NCBI RefSeq assembly: GCF_003515685.1
Contig: NZ_QWEG01000001.1
Span: forward strand, 186,001 to 250,000
Length of the DNA stretch: 64,000 bases
From: Neobacillus notoginsengisoli
GTDB taxonomy: Bacteria > Bacillota > Bacilli > Bacillales > Cytobacillaceae
Direction: 5' to 3'
Program-made: the position numbers and the translations under genes
Shown here: positions 35,137 to 44,493 of the stretch, one piece after another
Numbering within the stretch: position 1 is the stretch's first letter
How the letters are laid out: the number at the start of each line of letters is the position of its first letter
The notes under the pieces: model-generated
The model's database searches: none
What the model was told of the DNA's origin: nothing
What the model saw: the letters and a program-made list of their open reading frames with translations, nothing else

Positions 35137-36054
35137 ATGACTTTAGAGGTTATTAATATAAGTAAATATTATGGAAAGCACCTTGCTTTAAAAAATTTTT
35201 CAATGACTTTAAATCCAGGGGAAATTGTAGGCTTAATAGGGAAAAATGGATCTGGAAAAACAACCTTATTAAACTGTATTGTTAATAATATTCATATTTC
35301 TTCTGGTGAAATTTTTTTTCGAGGAAAAAAATTACTTGAAAACAAACATTTGATAGCAAAATTCGGGGTATTAATCGAAAGTTGCTTTTTAGATTACTTA
35401 AATGCTTACGAGAATTTAAAATTATTAATGTTGGCAGATGGTATTAATGACAAAGAAGATATTCATAATCAATTAAACATGGTTTTAGATTTGGTAGGAT
35501 TGGAAGAACGAAAAAAGGAGTTTGTCAAGAATTATTCTTTTGGGATGAAACAACGACTTGGATTGGCGCAGTCCCTACTTAATAATAAAGAGGTACTCAT
35601 ATTAGATGAACCTTTAGTAGGCTTGGATGCAATGGGAAGGGAATTAGTAAAAAAAATACTTTTTGAAAAGGCGAAGAGCGGCGGAAATGCGGTTATTTTT
35701 TCTGATCATAACCTTAATGAAGTAAAAGATATCTGCGATAGAATTATATTAATTGATAATGGAATCAAGAAGTTTGACGGATTATTCGATGATAAAAAAA
35801 AGTATATTGTAGATTTGGAGAGACTTAATGAAGGTTTGAAGAATCTCATTCTAGAAAAATTTAATGATGTGAAAATTGAAGAGAATACTCTTATCTTCAG
35901 TAATCCAGATATAATCAACAATCTTTTAAAGTTTTTAATCACCCAAAATATTGAAATTACTAATTTAAACGTTCGCGAAGGTTCCCTCTTAAGCTTGTTT
36001 AAAGGAGAAATTGACAATGTTGAACATGAAGTCGATATGGAATATCGAGTTTAA
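35137..36054 (+). CDS. ABC transporter ATP-binding protein of the RiPP cluster
   Basis: A 305-residue ATPase from ATG 35137 behind ATAGGAGAAG (an in-frame TTG at 35083 with a weaker site would add 18 residues). Walker A is GLIGKNGSGKTTLL, the signature is YSFGMKQRLGLAQSLL and Walker B is VLILDEPLVGLDA. The type is that of CcmA/BcrA ATPases paired with ABC-2 permeases, typical of export or self-immunity in peptide clusters. The next gene, its permease, overlaps by 38 bases. Confidence 0.9.
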   Translation: MTLEVINISKYYGKHLALKNFSMTLNPGEIVGLIGKNGSGKTTLLNCIVNNIHISSGEIFFRGKKLLENKHLIAKFGVLIESCFLDYLNAYENLKLLMLADGINDKEDIHNQLNMVLDLVGLEERKKEFVKNYSFGMKQRLGLAQSLLNNKEVLILDEPLVGLDAMGRELVKKILFEKAKSGGNAVIFSDHNLNEVKDICDRIILIDNGIKKFDGLFDDKKKYIVDLERLNEGLKNLILEKFNDVKIEENTLIFSNPDIINNLLKFLITQNIEITNLNVREGSLLSLFKGEIDNVEHEVDMEYRV

Positions 36055-36802
36055 AAAGCTTTTACATCGTAAAGATGTATGGATTATGCTTTCAATGTGC
36101 GCAATTCCAGCATTGTATAGTGTAGGAGTATTTTTTAATTCATCTGTTATTGTCTTTAATGGCACAGAGAAAGAATATGCCTTTAGTTTCTTTGTGAATA
36201 TGTTCCATTTCGTAAGTATGATATTTATTTACTTCTTTATTATGTCATTAATTGCTACGCGAACATTGGGTGGAGAAATAGAGAATAAAAGCATTCTTTT
36301 ATATACACAGAGAATTAATAGTAGGCGGAAAATTTATATGGCGAAAGTATGGGCATTATATTCAGTTGTAGGCGTTATCAGTATAGTATTTTTCATAGTT
36401 TCGATGTTGATGTTTTATATATTTGCTATACATCGAGATGATTTAATTTCTTCAGAATTTTTTCGAAGTCAAGAACTGCTAGGGCTTCTTTTATGGTTCA
36501 TTTCCATGGTATTAATTTATCTCTTCACGATTTCCTTCAGTACCATGCTTAGTGTTTTTTTAAAGACAAATACTGCTGTTATTATCTTTAGCATTGTGTT
36601 TATCGCGTTTAATTTTATTTCTAAATTTCCGATTATAAAATATCTCTCCTTTGCTTACTATAATGAGAGGTTTAGCAATATTGACTTATCGGATAATGCT
36701 AAAACACTAACACTTTTTTTAGCTAATTTATTAATAATTTTTATTTACTCGTTTTTTATAAATTATATAGGGATTAAAAAGTTTGAAAGGAGAGATTTAT
36801 AA
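36017..36802 (+). CDS. ABC-2-type permease of the RiPP cluster
   Basis: A 261-residue protein from ATG 36017, nine bases after AAGGAG inside the ATPase gene. It has about six hydrophobic helices, with a first cytoplasmic helix (SIWNIEFKKLLHRKDVWIML) typical of ABC-2 permeases. With the upstream ATPase it would form a transporter, as in the YydIJ-type pairs, probably giving immunity to or exporting the peptide. Confidence 0.85.
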   Translation: MLNMKSIWNIEFKKLLHRKDVWIMLSMCAIPALYSVGVFFNSSVIVFNGTEKEYAFSFFVNMFHFVSMIFIYFFIMSLIATRTLGGEIENKSILLYTQRINSRRKIYMAKVWALYSVVGVISIVFFIVSMLMFYIFAIHRDDLISSEFFRSQELLGLLLWFISMVLIYLFTISFSTMLSVFLKTNTAVIIFSIVFIAFNFISKFPIIKYLSFAYYNERFSNIDLSDNAKTLTLFLANLLIIFIYSFFINYIGIKKFERRDL

Positions 36803-37426
36803 TTGATTTCTCTTGCAGGGCAGAATAAAGATAAATTAATTAATTCAATAGTAACATTAATTATCATGATGATTCTCCCTTTGCTAGTAGTTTCAACCGT
36901 TGGAGTCCTTTTATCAATTACGTTCTCAGATTTTGAAAGCGATTTAAGTTCTGTCCTTATTATTGGAATAAGTATGATATTTGGATTTGTTTTCGTGCCT
37001 ATTATTTACATTAAGAAAATTTACAAGTTAAATCTTAAAGATATAGGTATTTCGGAGTTTAGCAAAAGAGAAATTATCATTGAAACCTTTGTTTTATTAT
37101 GTTTATATGCTTATTTAATCTCAAGTGATATGTCAATTTACTCAATTTTTATTAGCTCCATACAAATGTTAATTGTTGCTACTACAGAAGAGTTTTGGGC
37201 TAGAGGAGTAATCTGTTATTTGCTAAACCAAATAGTAGAAAACAAATGGTTTATCATTTTGGCAAGCAGTCTATCATTTGCATTTTTAACTCATATGAAT
37301 GAGCCGTTTATGGATAATTTGTTATATCGGTTACCTGGATCGGTGGTAATGGGGGTTATCTTCGTATATACAAAAAATCTTAGATATACTATTTTGTTCC
37401 ACTATATTTACAATTTAGTATATTAA
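36803..37426 (+). CDS. CPBP-family intramembrane metalloprotease
   Basis: A 207-residue polytopic protein starting TTG 36803, directly after the permease stop, with AAAGGAGAG upstream. The CPBP motifs are complete: TEEFWARG (EExxxR), a His in FAFLTHMNEPF and HYIYN near the C-terminus. In RiPP clusters such proteases (for example YydH) cut leader peptides or give immunity. Here it is the only candidate leader protease, as the exporter lacks a C39 domain. Confidence 0.88.
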   Translation: MISLAGQNKDKLINSIVTLIIMMILPLLVVSTVGVLLSITFSDFESDLSSVLIIGISMIFGFVFVPIIYIKKIYKLNLKDIGISEFSKREIIIETFVLLCLYAYLISSDMSIYSIFISSIQMLIVATTEEFWARGVICYLLNQIVENKWFIILASSLSFAFLTHMNEPFMDNLLYRLPGSVVMGVIFVYTKNLRYTILFHYIYNLVY

Positions 37427-37441
37427 TTTGGAGGAATAAAT

Positions 37442-37852
37442 ATGATAACTTTTATTCTATCTTGTGTTGTACACGCTATTTCATTTGTCTTCCTTTACTC
37501 TACAATAAGTGATATTGATGTATTTCAAATGTTGCTCCTAATTTTTATCCCTCTCTTAATTAGTCTAATCTTTTGTTATTGGGAAAATTCCAATAAAACG
37601 AGGCACGTAAAATTCAATAGCCTTCTTCTTTTCATTCTACCCAATATAGTATACCTATTAGCTTCTTCATATTTCATAAACAAAAATATTGATGACATCT
37701 TTGCATTAAGCCAAAAATATCAATCGGAAAATTTAACAATTTCAACAAGCAACTCTCCAACTTTTGGTTTTGCCATGTTGTTAGTAATAACGGTAGTTTT
37801 ACATTATGCTGTTTCAAGAGTGGGAGCCAATAGAAATCACAAGCTGCAGTGA
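37442..37852 (+). CDS. Membrane protein of the RiPP cluster, unknown
   Basis: A 136-residue protein, ATG 37442 behind TTGGAGGAA, 15 bases after the CPBP gene. It has about four hydrophobic segments with short loops and a basic C-terminus (SRVGANRNHKL). No family is recognised. Its place inside the operon suggests an immunity protein or transporter accessory; that is inference only. Confidence 0.72.
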   Translation: MITFILSCVVHAISFVFLYSTISDIDVFQMLLLIFIPLLISLIFCYWENSNKTRHVKFNSLLLFILPNIVYLLASSYFINKNIDDIFALSQKYQSENLTISTSNSPTFGFAMLLVITVVLHYAVSRVGANRNHKLQ

Positions 37853-37883
37853 CAGGATCTTCAGCTAGTAAGGGGCTATAGAT

Positions 37884-39557
37884 ATGAAGTTTTTTAAAAT
37901 TGATTTTCAATTAATAGGTTTATTGCTTATAAATTTGATGATTTCAATAGTTTCTATTTTATTTCCTCTTTCATTAATGAAGATAACTGATTATCTAATT
38001 AAAGGGAATTTAAACAAGTTCTATTATTTTTTATCACTCGCATTTGTGAGTATCGCTATCCAAATGACTTTAACCTATTTTGGAGGAAAAATTAATAATA
38101 GCTATATAAAGAATCGTTTAATTAGTATTAGGGAGAAAATTTATAATTCCTTAATGAAATCAGATTATGCTACTTTTAAAAGGAAGAAAAAAGACGAGTA
38201 TTTGTCATTGATTTTAACAAATACTCAATTACTTGAAAATGATTATTATAAATCCTTGTTAAATGTAATAACAAAGGCCATCCTATTAACGACATCATTA
38301 ATTACCCTTTTTATTTTAAATTCACTCATTACTGTTAGTTTACTAATAATATTTGGGCTAATTAGTGTATTTCCTTTATTATTCTCCAATAAAATTGTGA
38401 AACTGCAAAAAGAGTTCATTTCTTCTACAGAAGAACACACAAGATCTTTAGCTGAGAGCCTATCAGGTTTCGAAGTAATAAAAGTCAACCGAATTACAAA
38501 ACCTCTTATGGAAAAATATAAAGCAGTCATTGAAGAGATGGAACATACTGGAATGAAACTGGGGAACACAATAATATTAGCAAACGTGGTATTTGGCAGT
38601 TCGACCATGCTTCTTTTTCTTTTAATATTCTTAATTGGAGGATATTCAGTCAGTCAGGGTACACTAACTATTGGAACACTCATAGCAACTACCCAATTAT
38701 TGATGTATGTTATAGAACCTGCTATAAGTATAACTCAAGAAATTAATACCATAAAATCTTCAAAACCAATAAGAGAAAAAATTACTGAAATTGTATTTTC
38801 TGATAAGGAAGAAAAGTATATAGATGAAAGTTTTTTTCCTTTAAAGGAAGACGTTTGTGAGATTAGACTAGACAAAGTATGTTATAAGTATCCCGGTGAA
38901 AACATGAATGTATTAAATAATTTTTCATATTCCTTTAAAAAGGGAAAAAAGTATGCCATTATTGGTGGAAATGGGAGTGGAAAGTCAACGCTTTTAAAGA
39001 TAATAGCAAATTTAATTACAGACTACTCAGGGAATATTCATATTAACAGTCATGATATGAAGGTAGTGTTTATAGAAAATATTGGGTATATTGATCAATA
39101 TAATTTCTTGTTTAATGCCAGTATTTTAGATAACTTACTTTTGTTCAATGAAAATAAAATTAGAATGAGAGAAGTAGAAGCGCTATTTGAAAGGAAATTT
39201 TTTGCACCTTTGCTAACGACACATAATGAAGGTCTAAATTTTATTGTAGGCGATAACGGGGAGAATTTATCTGGTGGACAGAAGCAAAAAATTTGTATAG
39301 CAAGAGCTTTGTTGAAAAATCCATCCATCCTATTATTAGATGAACCTAACTCGGCTTTAGACGTTGAGAGTAGTAATCAAATTGAGGGAATTCTTGGAGA
39401 GTTGAATGACATTCTTTGCATAATGGTTACACATAAACTAGACGAAAGCTTAAAAGAATTTGATGAAATATTGGTTTTGGAAAATGGCCAATTGATTAAT
39501 CATGGATCCTATGAAAAAGTATTTTTGGACAAAAGTCTTTTGGTTCCAGTTAGTTAA
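37884..39557 (+). CDS. ABC exporter (fused permease-ATPase) of the RiPP cluster
   Basis: A 557-residue half-transporter. Residues 1-300 form six membrane helices, without an N-terminal C39 peptidase domain. The ATPase domain carries YAIIGGNGSGKSTLLKI (Walker A), ENLSGGQKQKICIARALL (signature) and SILLLDEPNSALDVESS (Walker B). It should export the matured peptide as a homodimer. It ends the operon, and no terminator is evident directly after it. Confidence 0.9.
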   Translation: MKFFKIDFQLIGLLLINLMISIVSILFPLSLMKITDYLIKGNLNKFYYFLSLAFVSIAIQMTLTYFGGKINNSYIKNRLISIREKIYNSLMKSDYATFKRKKKDEYLSLILTNTQLLENDYYKSLLNVITKAILLTTSLITLFILNSLITVSLLIIFGLISVFPLLFSNKIVKLQKEFISSTEEHTRSLAESLSGFEVIKVNRITKPLMEKYKAVIEEMEHTGMKLGNTIILANVVFGSSTMLLFLLIFLIGGYSVSQGTLTIGTLIATTQLLMYVIEPAISITQEINTIKSSKPIREKITEIVFSDKEEKYIDESFFPLKEDVCEIRLDKVCYKYPGENMNVLNNFSYSFKKGKKYAIIGGNGSGKSTLLKIIANLITDYSGNIHINSHDMKVVFIENIGYIDQYNFLFNASILDNLLLFNENKIRMREVEALFERKFFAPLLTTHNEGLNFIVGDNGENLSGGQKQKICIARALLKNPSILLLDEPNSALDVESSNQIEGILGELNDILCIMVTHKLDESLKEFDEILVLENGQLINHGSYEKVFLDKSLLVPVS

Positions 39558-39918
39558 TAATAGAATGTAATTGAGAGCCATCGTGAAATACATTAAACCA
39601 CCGAGATAAAAAGTGTGTTGGAAGACGTCAGTGGGAACTCTTTATTTTATTACTTTCTATGGTGCCTCAACGGTGATTCGGTACTTATTCATGGCAATAT
39701 ATAGAAGGGTGTTGGCATGCATTATGAAATTTTTAGTTAAAATATAAAATGCAGGGAAAGCTGTCCCTTGATCCAATTAGGGATTGATATGGTCAATGGG
39801 AATTAAAGATTGACCATCATCTCAAAGATACTAAAAGCAGAGATTGAAGGAGAAGGTATATCGACCAAATGCATCCCGCAAGAGGGGATACTTTTATCGC
39901 TCTTATCAAATATTGTTT
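39558..39918. other. Gap with no recognisable gene
   Basis: 361 bases between the RiPP exporter and the DinB remnant. No open frame with a ribosome binding site and no clear hairpin are visible. It is probably decayed sequence. Confidence 0.5.
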
Positions 39919-40193
39919 TTAATGAATTGGACTGGTGAATTAGGAGACCGTCGATCACATTCCACATGGCCATCATAACAATATTCGCTGGAATGCTGGT
40001 CATATTTTAATAGGTTCGGATTATTCGATTTTTCCAACTGGTAATAAGGGGAGGCAATTACCTCTATCCTATCATTTGATGTTTCCTGGTGGAAGTAAAC
40101 CAGCGGATTGGACAAATTGGCCCTTCAATGGAGAACCTGGTAACGCACCTAGAGGATCAGGTTATTCTTATTGAACAAGGTGCAAGGGGCACC
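39919..40193 (+). pseudogene. DinB-family pseudogene, truncated by the IS21-like element
   Basis: The bases encode, in pieces, the same protein as the 42706 pseudogene: WTGEL, then HNNIRWNAGHILIGSDYSIF, QLPLSYHLMFPGGSKPADW and EQGARG. The homology stops at GGGGCACC (40186-40193), where the other copy continues TTGATGAACC, and the IS end TGTAAC begins at 40194. WNAGHIL carries a His typical of the DinB/YfiT metal site. A stop and frame changes show decay. Confidence 0.75.
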
Positions 40194-40270
40194 TGTAACC
40201 GTCAAGTACTTTTGAACACTTTTTGCTCAAAATATTGTACTTCTATTTTTAATCCTATAGCTCTCACCAT

Positions 40271-40971
40271 TTAAATGGATAACCTCAACTCTATAAGCAA
40301 CCGGTCTAATATTGCTGTAGTAATTCCTTTATCCCCCATGAGTTCACCCCATTGTTCTGGCCCCTTATTGGAGGTTAGAATAATTGAACTTCGTTCATAT
40401 AGATCGTTAATTAAATGGAAGAATAAATTGGCTTCCCTTTGGTCCATGGCTATGTACATCAAATCATCTATGATGACAAGATCAGCCTCTTTTACAGCCT
40501 TAAGCTGAAGTTGGGATTTACGCAGATATTCCTGTGTTTTCAATATATTGATTAATTCACCCATGGTATAAAAAGATGCCTTGTATCCACTATTTATTGC
40601 TTCCAGGCCAAGTCCAATCGCAATATGGGTTTTCCCGACACCTGGGGGGAGAGAAGGATCATGTTGTATTGCTGTTCAAGCCAATTTAACTCTTTTAGCT
40701 GTTCAATTTGTCTCGTACTAAGTGACTGCTGCTCTGCAATCTTAAATTCATCCAACGTCTTATAATAAGGAAATTTAGCCTTTTTCAACCTCTTTTCCCT
40801 ACTCTTTTCCTCTCGTTGTTTCAGCTCGTAAGAAAGCATCTGCTCAAGGAATTCAAGATAGGTCCATGAATGTTTTTCTGCATTACGAAGTAATGCTGGT
40901 AGCTCCTCAGCCGTTTCCGCCATCCGAAGATGGCGAAAGTTTTCCTGTAAATGTTGTACTGTTCCCTTCAT
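40271..40971 (-). pseudogene. istB: istB (IS21 ATPase), frameshifted
   Basis: The N-terminal part (MKGTVQHLQENFRHLRMAET to NMILLSP) and the C-terminal part (YKASFYTMGELINILKTQEY, then ADLVIIDDL, which is Walker B, and GILTSNKGPE-like motifs) lie in different frames. The break is in the Walker A segment: six C at about 40643-40648 where seven would restore PPGVGKTHIAIG. A single-base deletion in a homopolymer explains it. IstB is the ATP-dependent helper of the transposase. Confidence 0.85.
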
Positions 40972-42529
40972 CGGTGTATACCTCCCATAATCTCAACATA
41001 AGGTGCCAAATCCCTCGTTTGTGCAGTGGCTTTTAGTGCGGGGTTATTTACCCTTTTTTCTTCATATGAAGGGGAGGAAGGTGAAGGCTGTTCCTGTTTG
41101 CGAAGAAGGTGTTGTGCGATGTCTCGAAGGTCGTTTGCACTCCAAAGGTGGTCTCTTATGCAATGAGCCAGGGCTTCATCAATGAAAGGTCTATATTGAT
41201 TAATTGAATGTTGAATGACTTGTAATTGATCCCTTAAGTATCTGGGATATCTTTGGTTAATCTCCCGTATAAATTGGATTGCGAGTTCATGGTTTTCAAA
41301 TTGCCGGACAATAGTTTCCTTGTAAGCTTCAATGCCTTTAGAACGGTCCCTCGAATGGTTCGTATTCTTAATCAGTTCTCCCTTACCCGACCCTAAGCGG
41401 TGACGGGCTAGAATATCTCCTTGCGGAGTTGCACGAATAACGAGCTAATTTTGAGCTACTTCCAAGTAAACTGTATTATCTCCCTTGGGCCGATAAGTTC
41501 CAGCGGAAGAGAATATCGGTTTGATTTGTATTTAATAACATTGTCCTTATGAACAGTCCTTGTTATACTGTTACCTAGATTGCTCTCGAAAGAGAGCAGG
41601 GATGAGACTGGTCTTAAGTGTTGCTTTTCCAGGGCGTGCACTTCTGACGGTCTCTTTTTCGTTGTGTTATGTACATTATAATTTCCAGTCCTCTCAAGCC
41701 AGGAAAGACACTTTTCATTCCAGCTTTCTAAATTAGAAAAGACTCGGTTTTTGGCAAAGTTGCCTTTTATGTACTTCACTACATTTTCTATTTTACCTTT
41801 GGTTTGAGGATCGGATTTCCTGCAAAGGTAAATCCTAAAGCCGCGTTCCTGCTTATAAGCTTGGAAGTCCCCAGTGAGGATAATGTCGCCGGAATTCTCG
41901 CTTACTGTAATGAAATGGTCCTGGTCATAAACAATTTCTTCTGGCATACCACCAAAGTATTGAAAAGCATATTCATGACACCTTATGGTGTCCCTTGTGG
42001 TAAATGGCCTGTCCAACCACTCTACATATTTATAACGGGAATGAGAAAGGCCAAATGAAATAAAATAAAGCTTTAAATCTCTATTCTCCGTATTCTTAAC
42101 CCTTATTTCTCCCCAATCTACCTGGACCTGCATGCCGGGAGGCATTTCTTCAACGGCCTCATGGTGCCGTATATGTACCACTTTCGGAATATGATAGATA
42201 TCCCTTAATTCACTGATATACCCCCTCAATGTACTGCTTCCAAACTGAAAGGTAGAATCCTTTTCCTTTAACCAGTCCTCTACCTGAGCAGAAGAAAGAT
42301 CAGGATGTTCCTTGAGCCAGGTGAGGATAATATCCCGGTAGGGATCTAACTTCTTACTCCTCGTCCCCAACGAAGAAACCCAATCTGTTGCCTCCTCAAA
42401 AGTCATATCCAAATACTTATATACTGTATTTCTTGAAATTCCTAGTTTCTTAGATATAGCAGCTACTTTAAATCCCTGGTCCTTTAATTGATGAACCTGA
42501 ATATACAATTGCAGTTTTCCACCTTTCAA
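40968..42529 (-). pseudogene. istA: istA (IS21 transposase), C-terminal frameshift and stop
   Basis: The first 357 codons are intact: an N-terminal HTH (DQGFKVAAISKKLGISRNTV) and a DDE integrase core (VQVDWGEI, EIVYDQDHF, KGKIENVVKYIKGNF). Just before codon 357 the frame shifts and coding continues as VYLEVAQN, a stop, then LVIRATPQGDILARHRLGSG to YVEIMGGIHR at 40970. Full length would be about 510 residues. One indel and one nonsense codon inactivate it. Confidence 0.85.
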
Positions 42530-42705
42530 ATCCTCCAGCTACACTATGTTAAAAATATAATCATAGCCTAGGTAAGGAGAAATGTATTGAAAAGTGTTCA
42601 TTTTTATCTAGCAAAAACTGTTCACCTTAGTCTAGCAGTTACATGGGTTCAAGAAAGAAAAAATGACCAAGAGAATCTTTTTGATATGGAAAAAAGGAGA
42701 GGATC

Positions 42706-43133
42706 ATGGTGACTGAAGAACAGCTATTTCACCAAATGAAAATATGGCGCAAATGGACTGTTGAATTTCTTCGTACAGTTCCCGAGGAGGTCGCTGATCA
42801 AATTCCACAGGGTCATAATAATAATAATAATAATAATATCCGCTGGAATGCCGGCCATATTTTAGAAGCTGGGATCATTCAATGTTACCAGCTGTTAATA
42901 AGGAGAGGCGAATGCCTTTATCCTATCTTTCGATGTTTCCTGCCGGAAGTAAACCAGAGGATTGGATGGAGCAGCCTCCGTTAATGGCAAAACTGATTGA
43001 CCAGCTGGAAGAACAGGTTGTATTTATTGAACAAGCGTGCAAGGGGCACCTTGATGAACCACTTAAAACCTTTTTAGGCATGAAAACAATAGGTGATTTT
43101 GTCATTTTTAACCAAGATGCGATACTTCTATAA
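42706..43133 (+). pseudogene. DinB-family protein, frameshifted, with in-frame AAT repeat
   Basis: The first part from ATG 42706 (AAAGGAGAGGATC upstream) gives WRKWTVEFLRTVPEEVADQI and WNAGHILEAG. A one-base deletion near 42870 shifts the frame relative to the other copy, and coding resumes as MLPAVNKERRMPLSYLSMFP to GDFVIFNQDAILL. The DinB/YfiT fold binds metal through three His. Seven consecutive Asn codons (AAT repeat, about 42815-42838) replace two Asn in the 39919 copy. Confidence 0.78.
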
Positions 43134-43185
43134 GGAGTATCGCTTTGTTATGGGCTCATGAAAATGAACTAAATGAATTAATAAG

Positions 43186-43216
43186 TGAAACTTTCGGAAA
43201 TTCCGTCTCGTTATAG
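43186..43216 (+). promoter_or_regulatory. Candidate ECF autoregulatory promoter
   Basis: TGAAAC at 43186, a 17-base spacer and CGTTATAG at 43209-43216, 27 bases before the sigma gene. The -10 (CGTTATAG) and the spacer length equal those upstream of the other sigma gene in this window. Confidence 0.65.
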
Positions 43217-43242
43217 GGGTAGGAAATGAAGGTGGTGAGTAA

Positions 43243-43788
43243 ATGGCTAAAGACAGTACGGAAAATAATTATTTTGCGGAAAAAAATCGAGATGAGTGGT
43301 TAGAAAATATCATGAGCGACTATGGTGAACGATTAACGAAGTTAGCGTTTAACTATGTAAAGGATTGGGGGTTGGCCCAGGATATTGTCCAAGAAGTCTT
43401 TATCACTTGTTATAAGCAATATGATAAGGCATCTGAAATAGTCTATTTCAAACCTTGGATTTATCGCATTACGATCAACCGCTGTAAAGATATGTTGAAA
43501 AGCTCATTTCTAAAGAGGTACTTATTTAACAATAGCTTACTCAGCCACTTTATGAATAAAGATTTATCACCAGAAGTGAGGTTGATTTTGAATAGCGAGA
43601 AAGAAAAGCTATCTCAAACTGTTCTTTCCTTACCTGTAAAATATAGAGAAGTGATTATTCTTTTCTATTATGAAGAGATGACGATTGGGGAAATTGCTGA
43701 ACTTTTAACCCTTAATGAAAATACGGTAAAAACAAGATTAAAGAGGGGCCGAATCCTTTTGAAAAATTCATTGGAAAGAAGTGAATAG
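43243..43788 (+). CDS. ECF-type RNA polymerase sigma factor
   Basis: A 181-residue sigma factor. Region 2 has YVKDWGLAQDIVQEVFITCY and FKPWIYRITINRCKDML, and region 4 has EMTIGEIAELLTLNENTVKT followed by RLKRGR. The ATG follows GGTGGTGAG. The upstream ECF-like promoter suggests autoregulation. The next gene, coupled to its stop codon, encodes the probable anti-sigma factor. Confidence 0.92.
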   Translation: MAKDSTENNYFAEKNRDEWLENIMSDYGERLTKLAFNYVKDWGLAQDIVQEVFITCYKQYDKASEIVYFKPWIYRITINRCKDMLKSSFLKRYLFNNSLLSHFMNKDLSPEVRLILNSEKEKLSQTVLSLPVKYREVIILFYYEEMTIGEIAELLTLNENTVKTRLKRGRILLKNSLERSE

Positions 43789-43789
43789 T

Positions 43790-44467
43790 ATGGAAGAAAA
43801 GTTAAGAAGCCTTCGTAACGCAATGGATGAAACTGTGCTTAAGGGAAACCATTTTTCAGAAGAGCACAAAATAAAAATAAGAAGCGCTGCAAAACACCCC
43901 CATAAAATTCATAGGTTCCAGTGGTTTCCGCAACTCTTAACTGTGGTGTTTTTCATTGGCTGTATAGTATTTATTACAGATCTAACGAAACAATTTCAAC
44001 TTGGAAATAGTGGAACTAAAATAGAGGAACAAAAAAACAACGACGGAAATTGGGAAGTAACCCCGACTTTTTCAATACAGCTTGAATCACCTGACGGTAA
44101 GTTCGAAGCGCCATTTAGAGGGATACACGGTAAAGTTGCTTTTATTGATACAGAATTTACTCCAAATACACAAGTAAAAACAAGATGGTTTTTTTGGGGA
44201 AAAGAGTTAAAAGAAGTAAATAAAGAGAACTTTAAGTTAATCGGTATTCAAAAAGGAACTGGGGTAGAAAAACTATTGATTGATTCAAAGAGTTGGGAAG
44301 TGACCAATCAGATGTATAAAGATACTGAAACAAAAACCATTCTTGGCGCACAGTCATCTCAGCATACAGTCATTTCGCTTCCTTCAGTTGGGTTATGGCG
44401 CTTAGATGCATACATCGGGGATAAGCATTATGGAAGTATTGTTATTGAAGTGAAAGCCGCGGAATAG
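43790..44467 (+). CDS. Probable anti-sigma factor
   Basis: A 225-residue protein from ATG 43790, one base after the sigma stop codon; an in-frame GTG at 43781 would overlap it. A short N-terminal cytoplasmic region (about 45 residues) is followed by one membrane helix (LLTVVFFIGCIVFITDL) and an extracytoplasmic domain of about 150 residues, rich in beta strands. Layout and coupling indicate an anti-sigma factor for the 43243 product. No zinc-binding HxxxCxxC motif is seen. Confidence 0.8.
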   Translation: MEEKLRSLRNAMDETVLKGNHFSEEHKIKIRSAAKHPHKIHRFQWFPQLLTVVFFIGCIVFITDLTKQFQLGNSGTKIEEQKNNDGNWEVTPTFSIQLESPDGKFEAPFRGIHGKVAFIDTEFTPNTQVKTRWFFWGKELKEVNKENFKLIGIQKGTGVEKLLIDSKSWEVTNQMYKDTETKTILGAQSSQHTVISLPSVGLWRLDAYIGDKHYGSIVIEVKAAE

Positions 44468-44493
44468 ATAATCTTCGGCGGCTTATCGCAAAA

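Larger units (their letters stand above)
40194..42643. mobile_element. IS21-family insertion sequence, degenerate
   Basis: The element carries istA and istB on the minus strand, with start/stop overlap between them. The left end reads TGTAAC with TGAACAC and TTTTTGCT inside; the right end, read inward from 42643, also begins TGTAAC with TGAACAG, TTTTTGCT and internal CTAGA repeats. These match the TGT-type multiple terminal repeats of IS21 elements. The left boundary is fixed independently by the broken DinB homology. No clear target duplication is visible. Both genes are broken, so it is unlikely to transpose by itself. Confidence 0.85.

Noticed and set aside
33255-39557. Identification as subtilosin, SKF, epipeptide YydF or streptide
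   Set aside because: The precursors share no core with those I know; the cluster layout is only generally alike.
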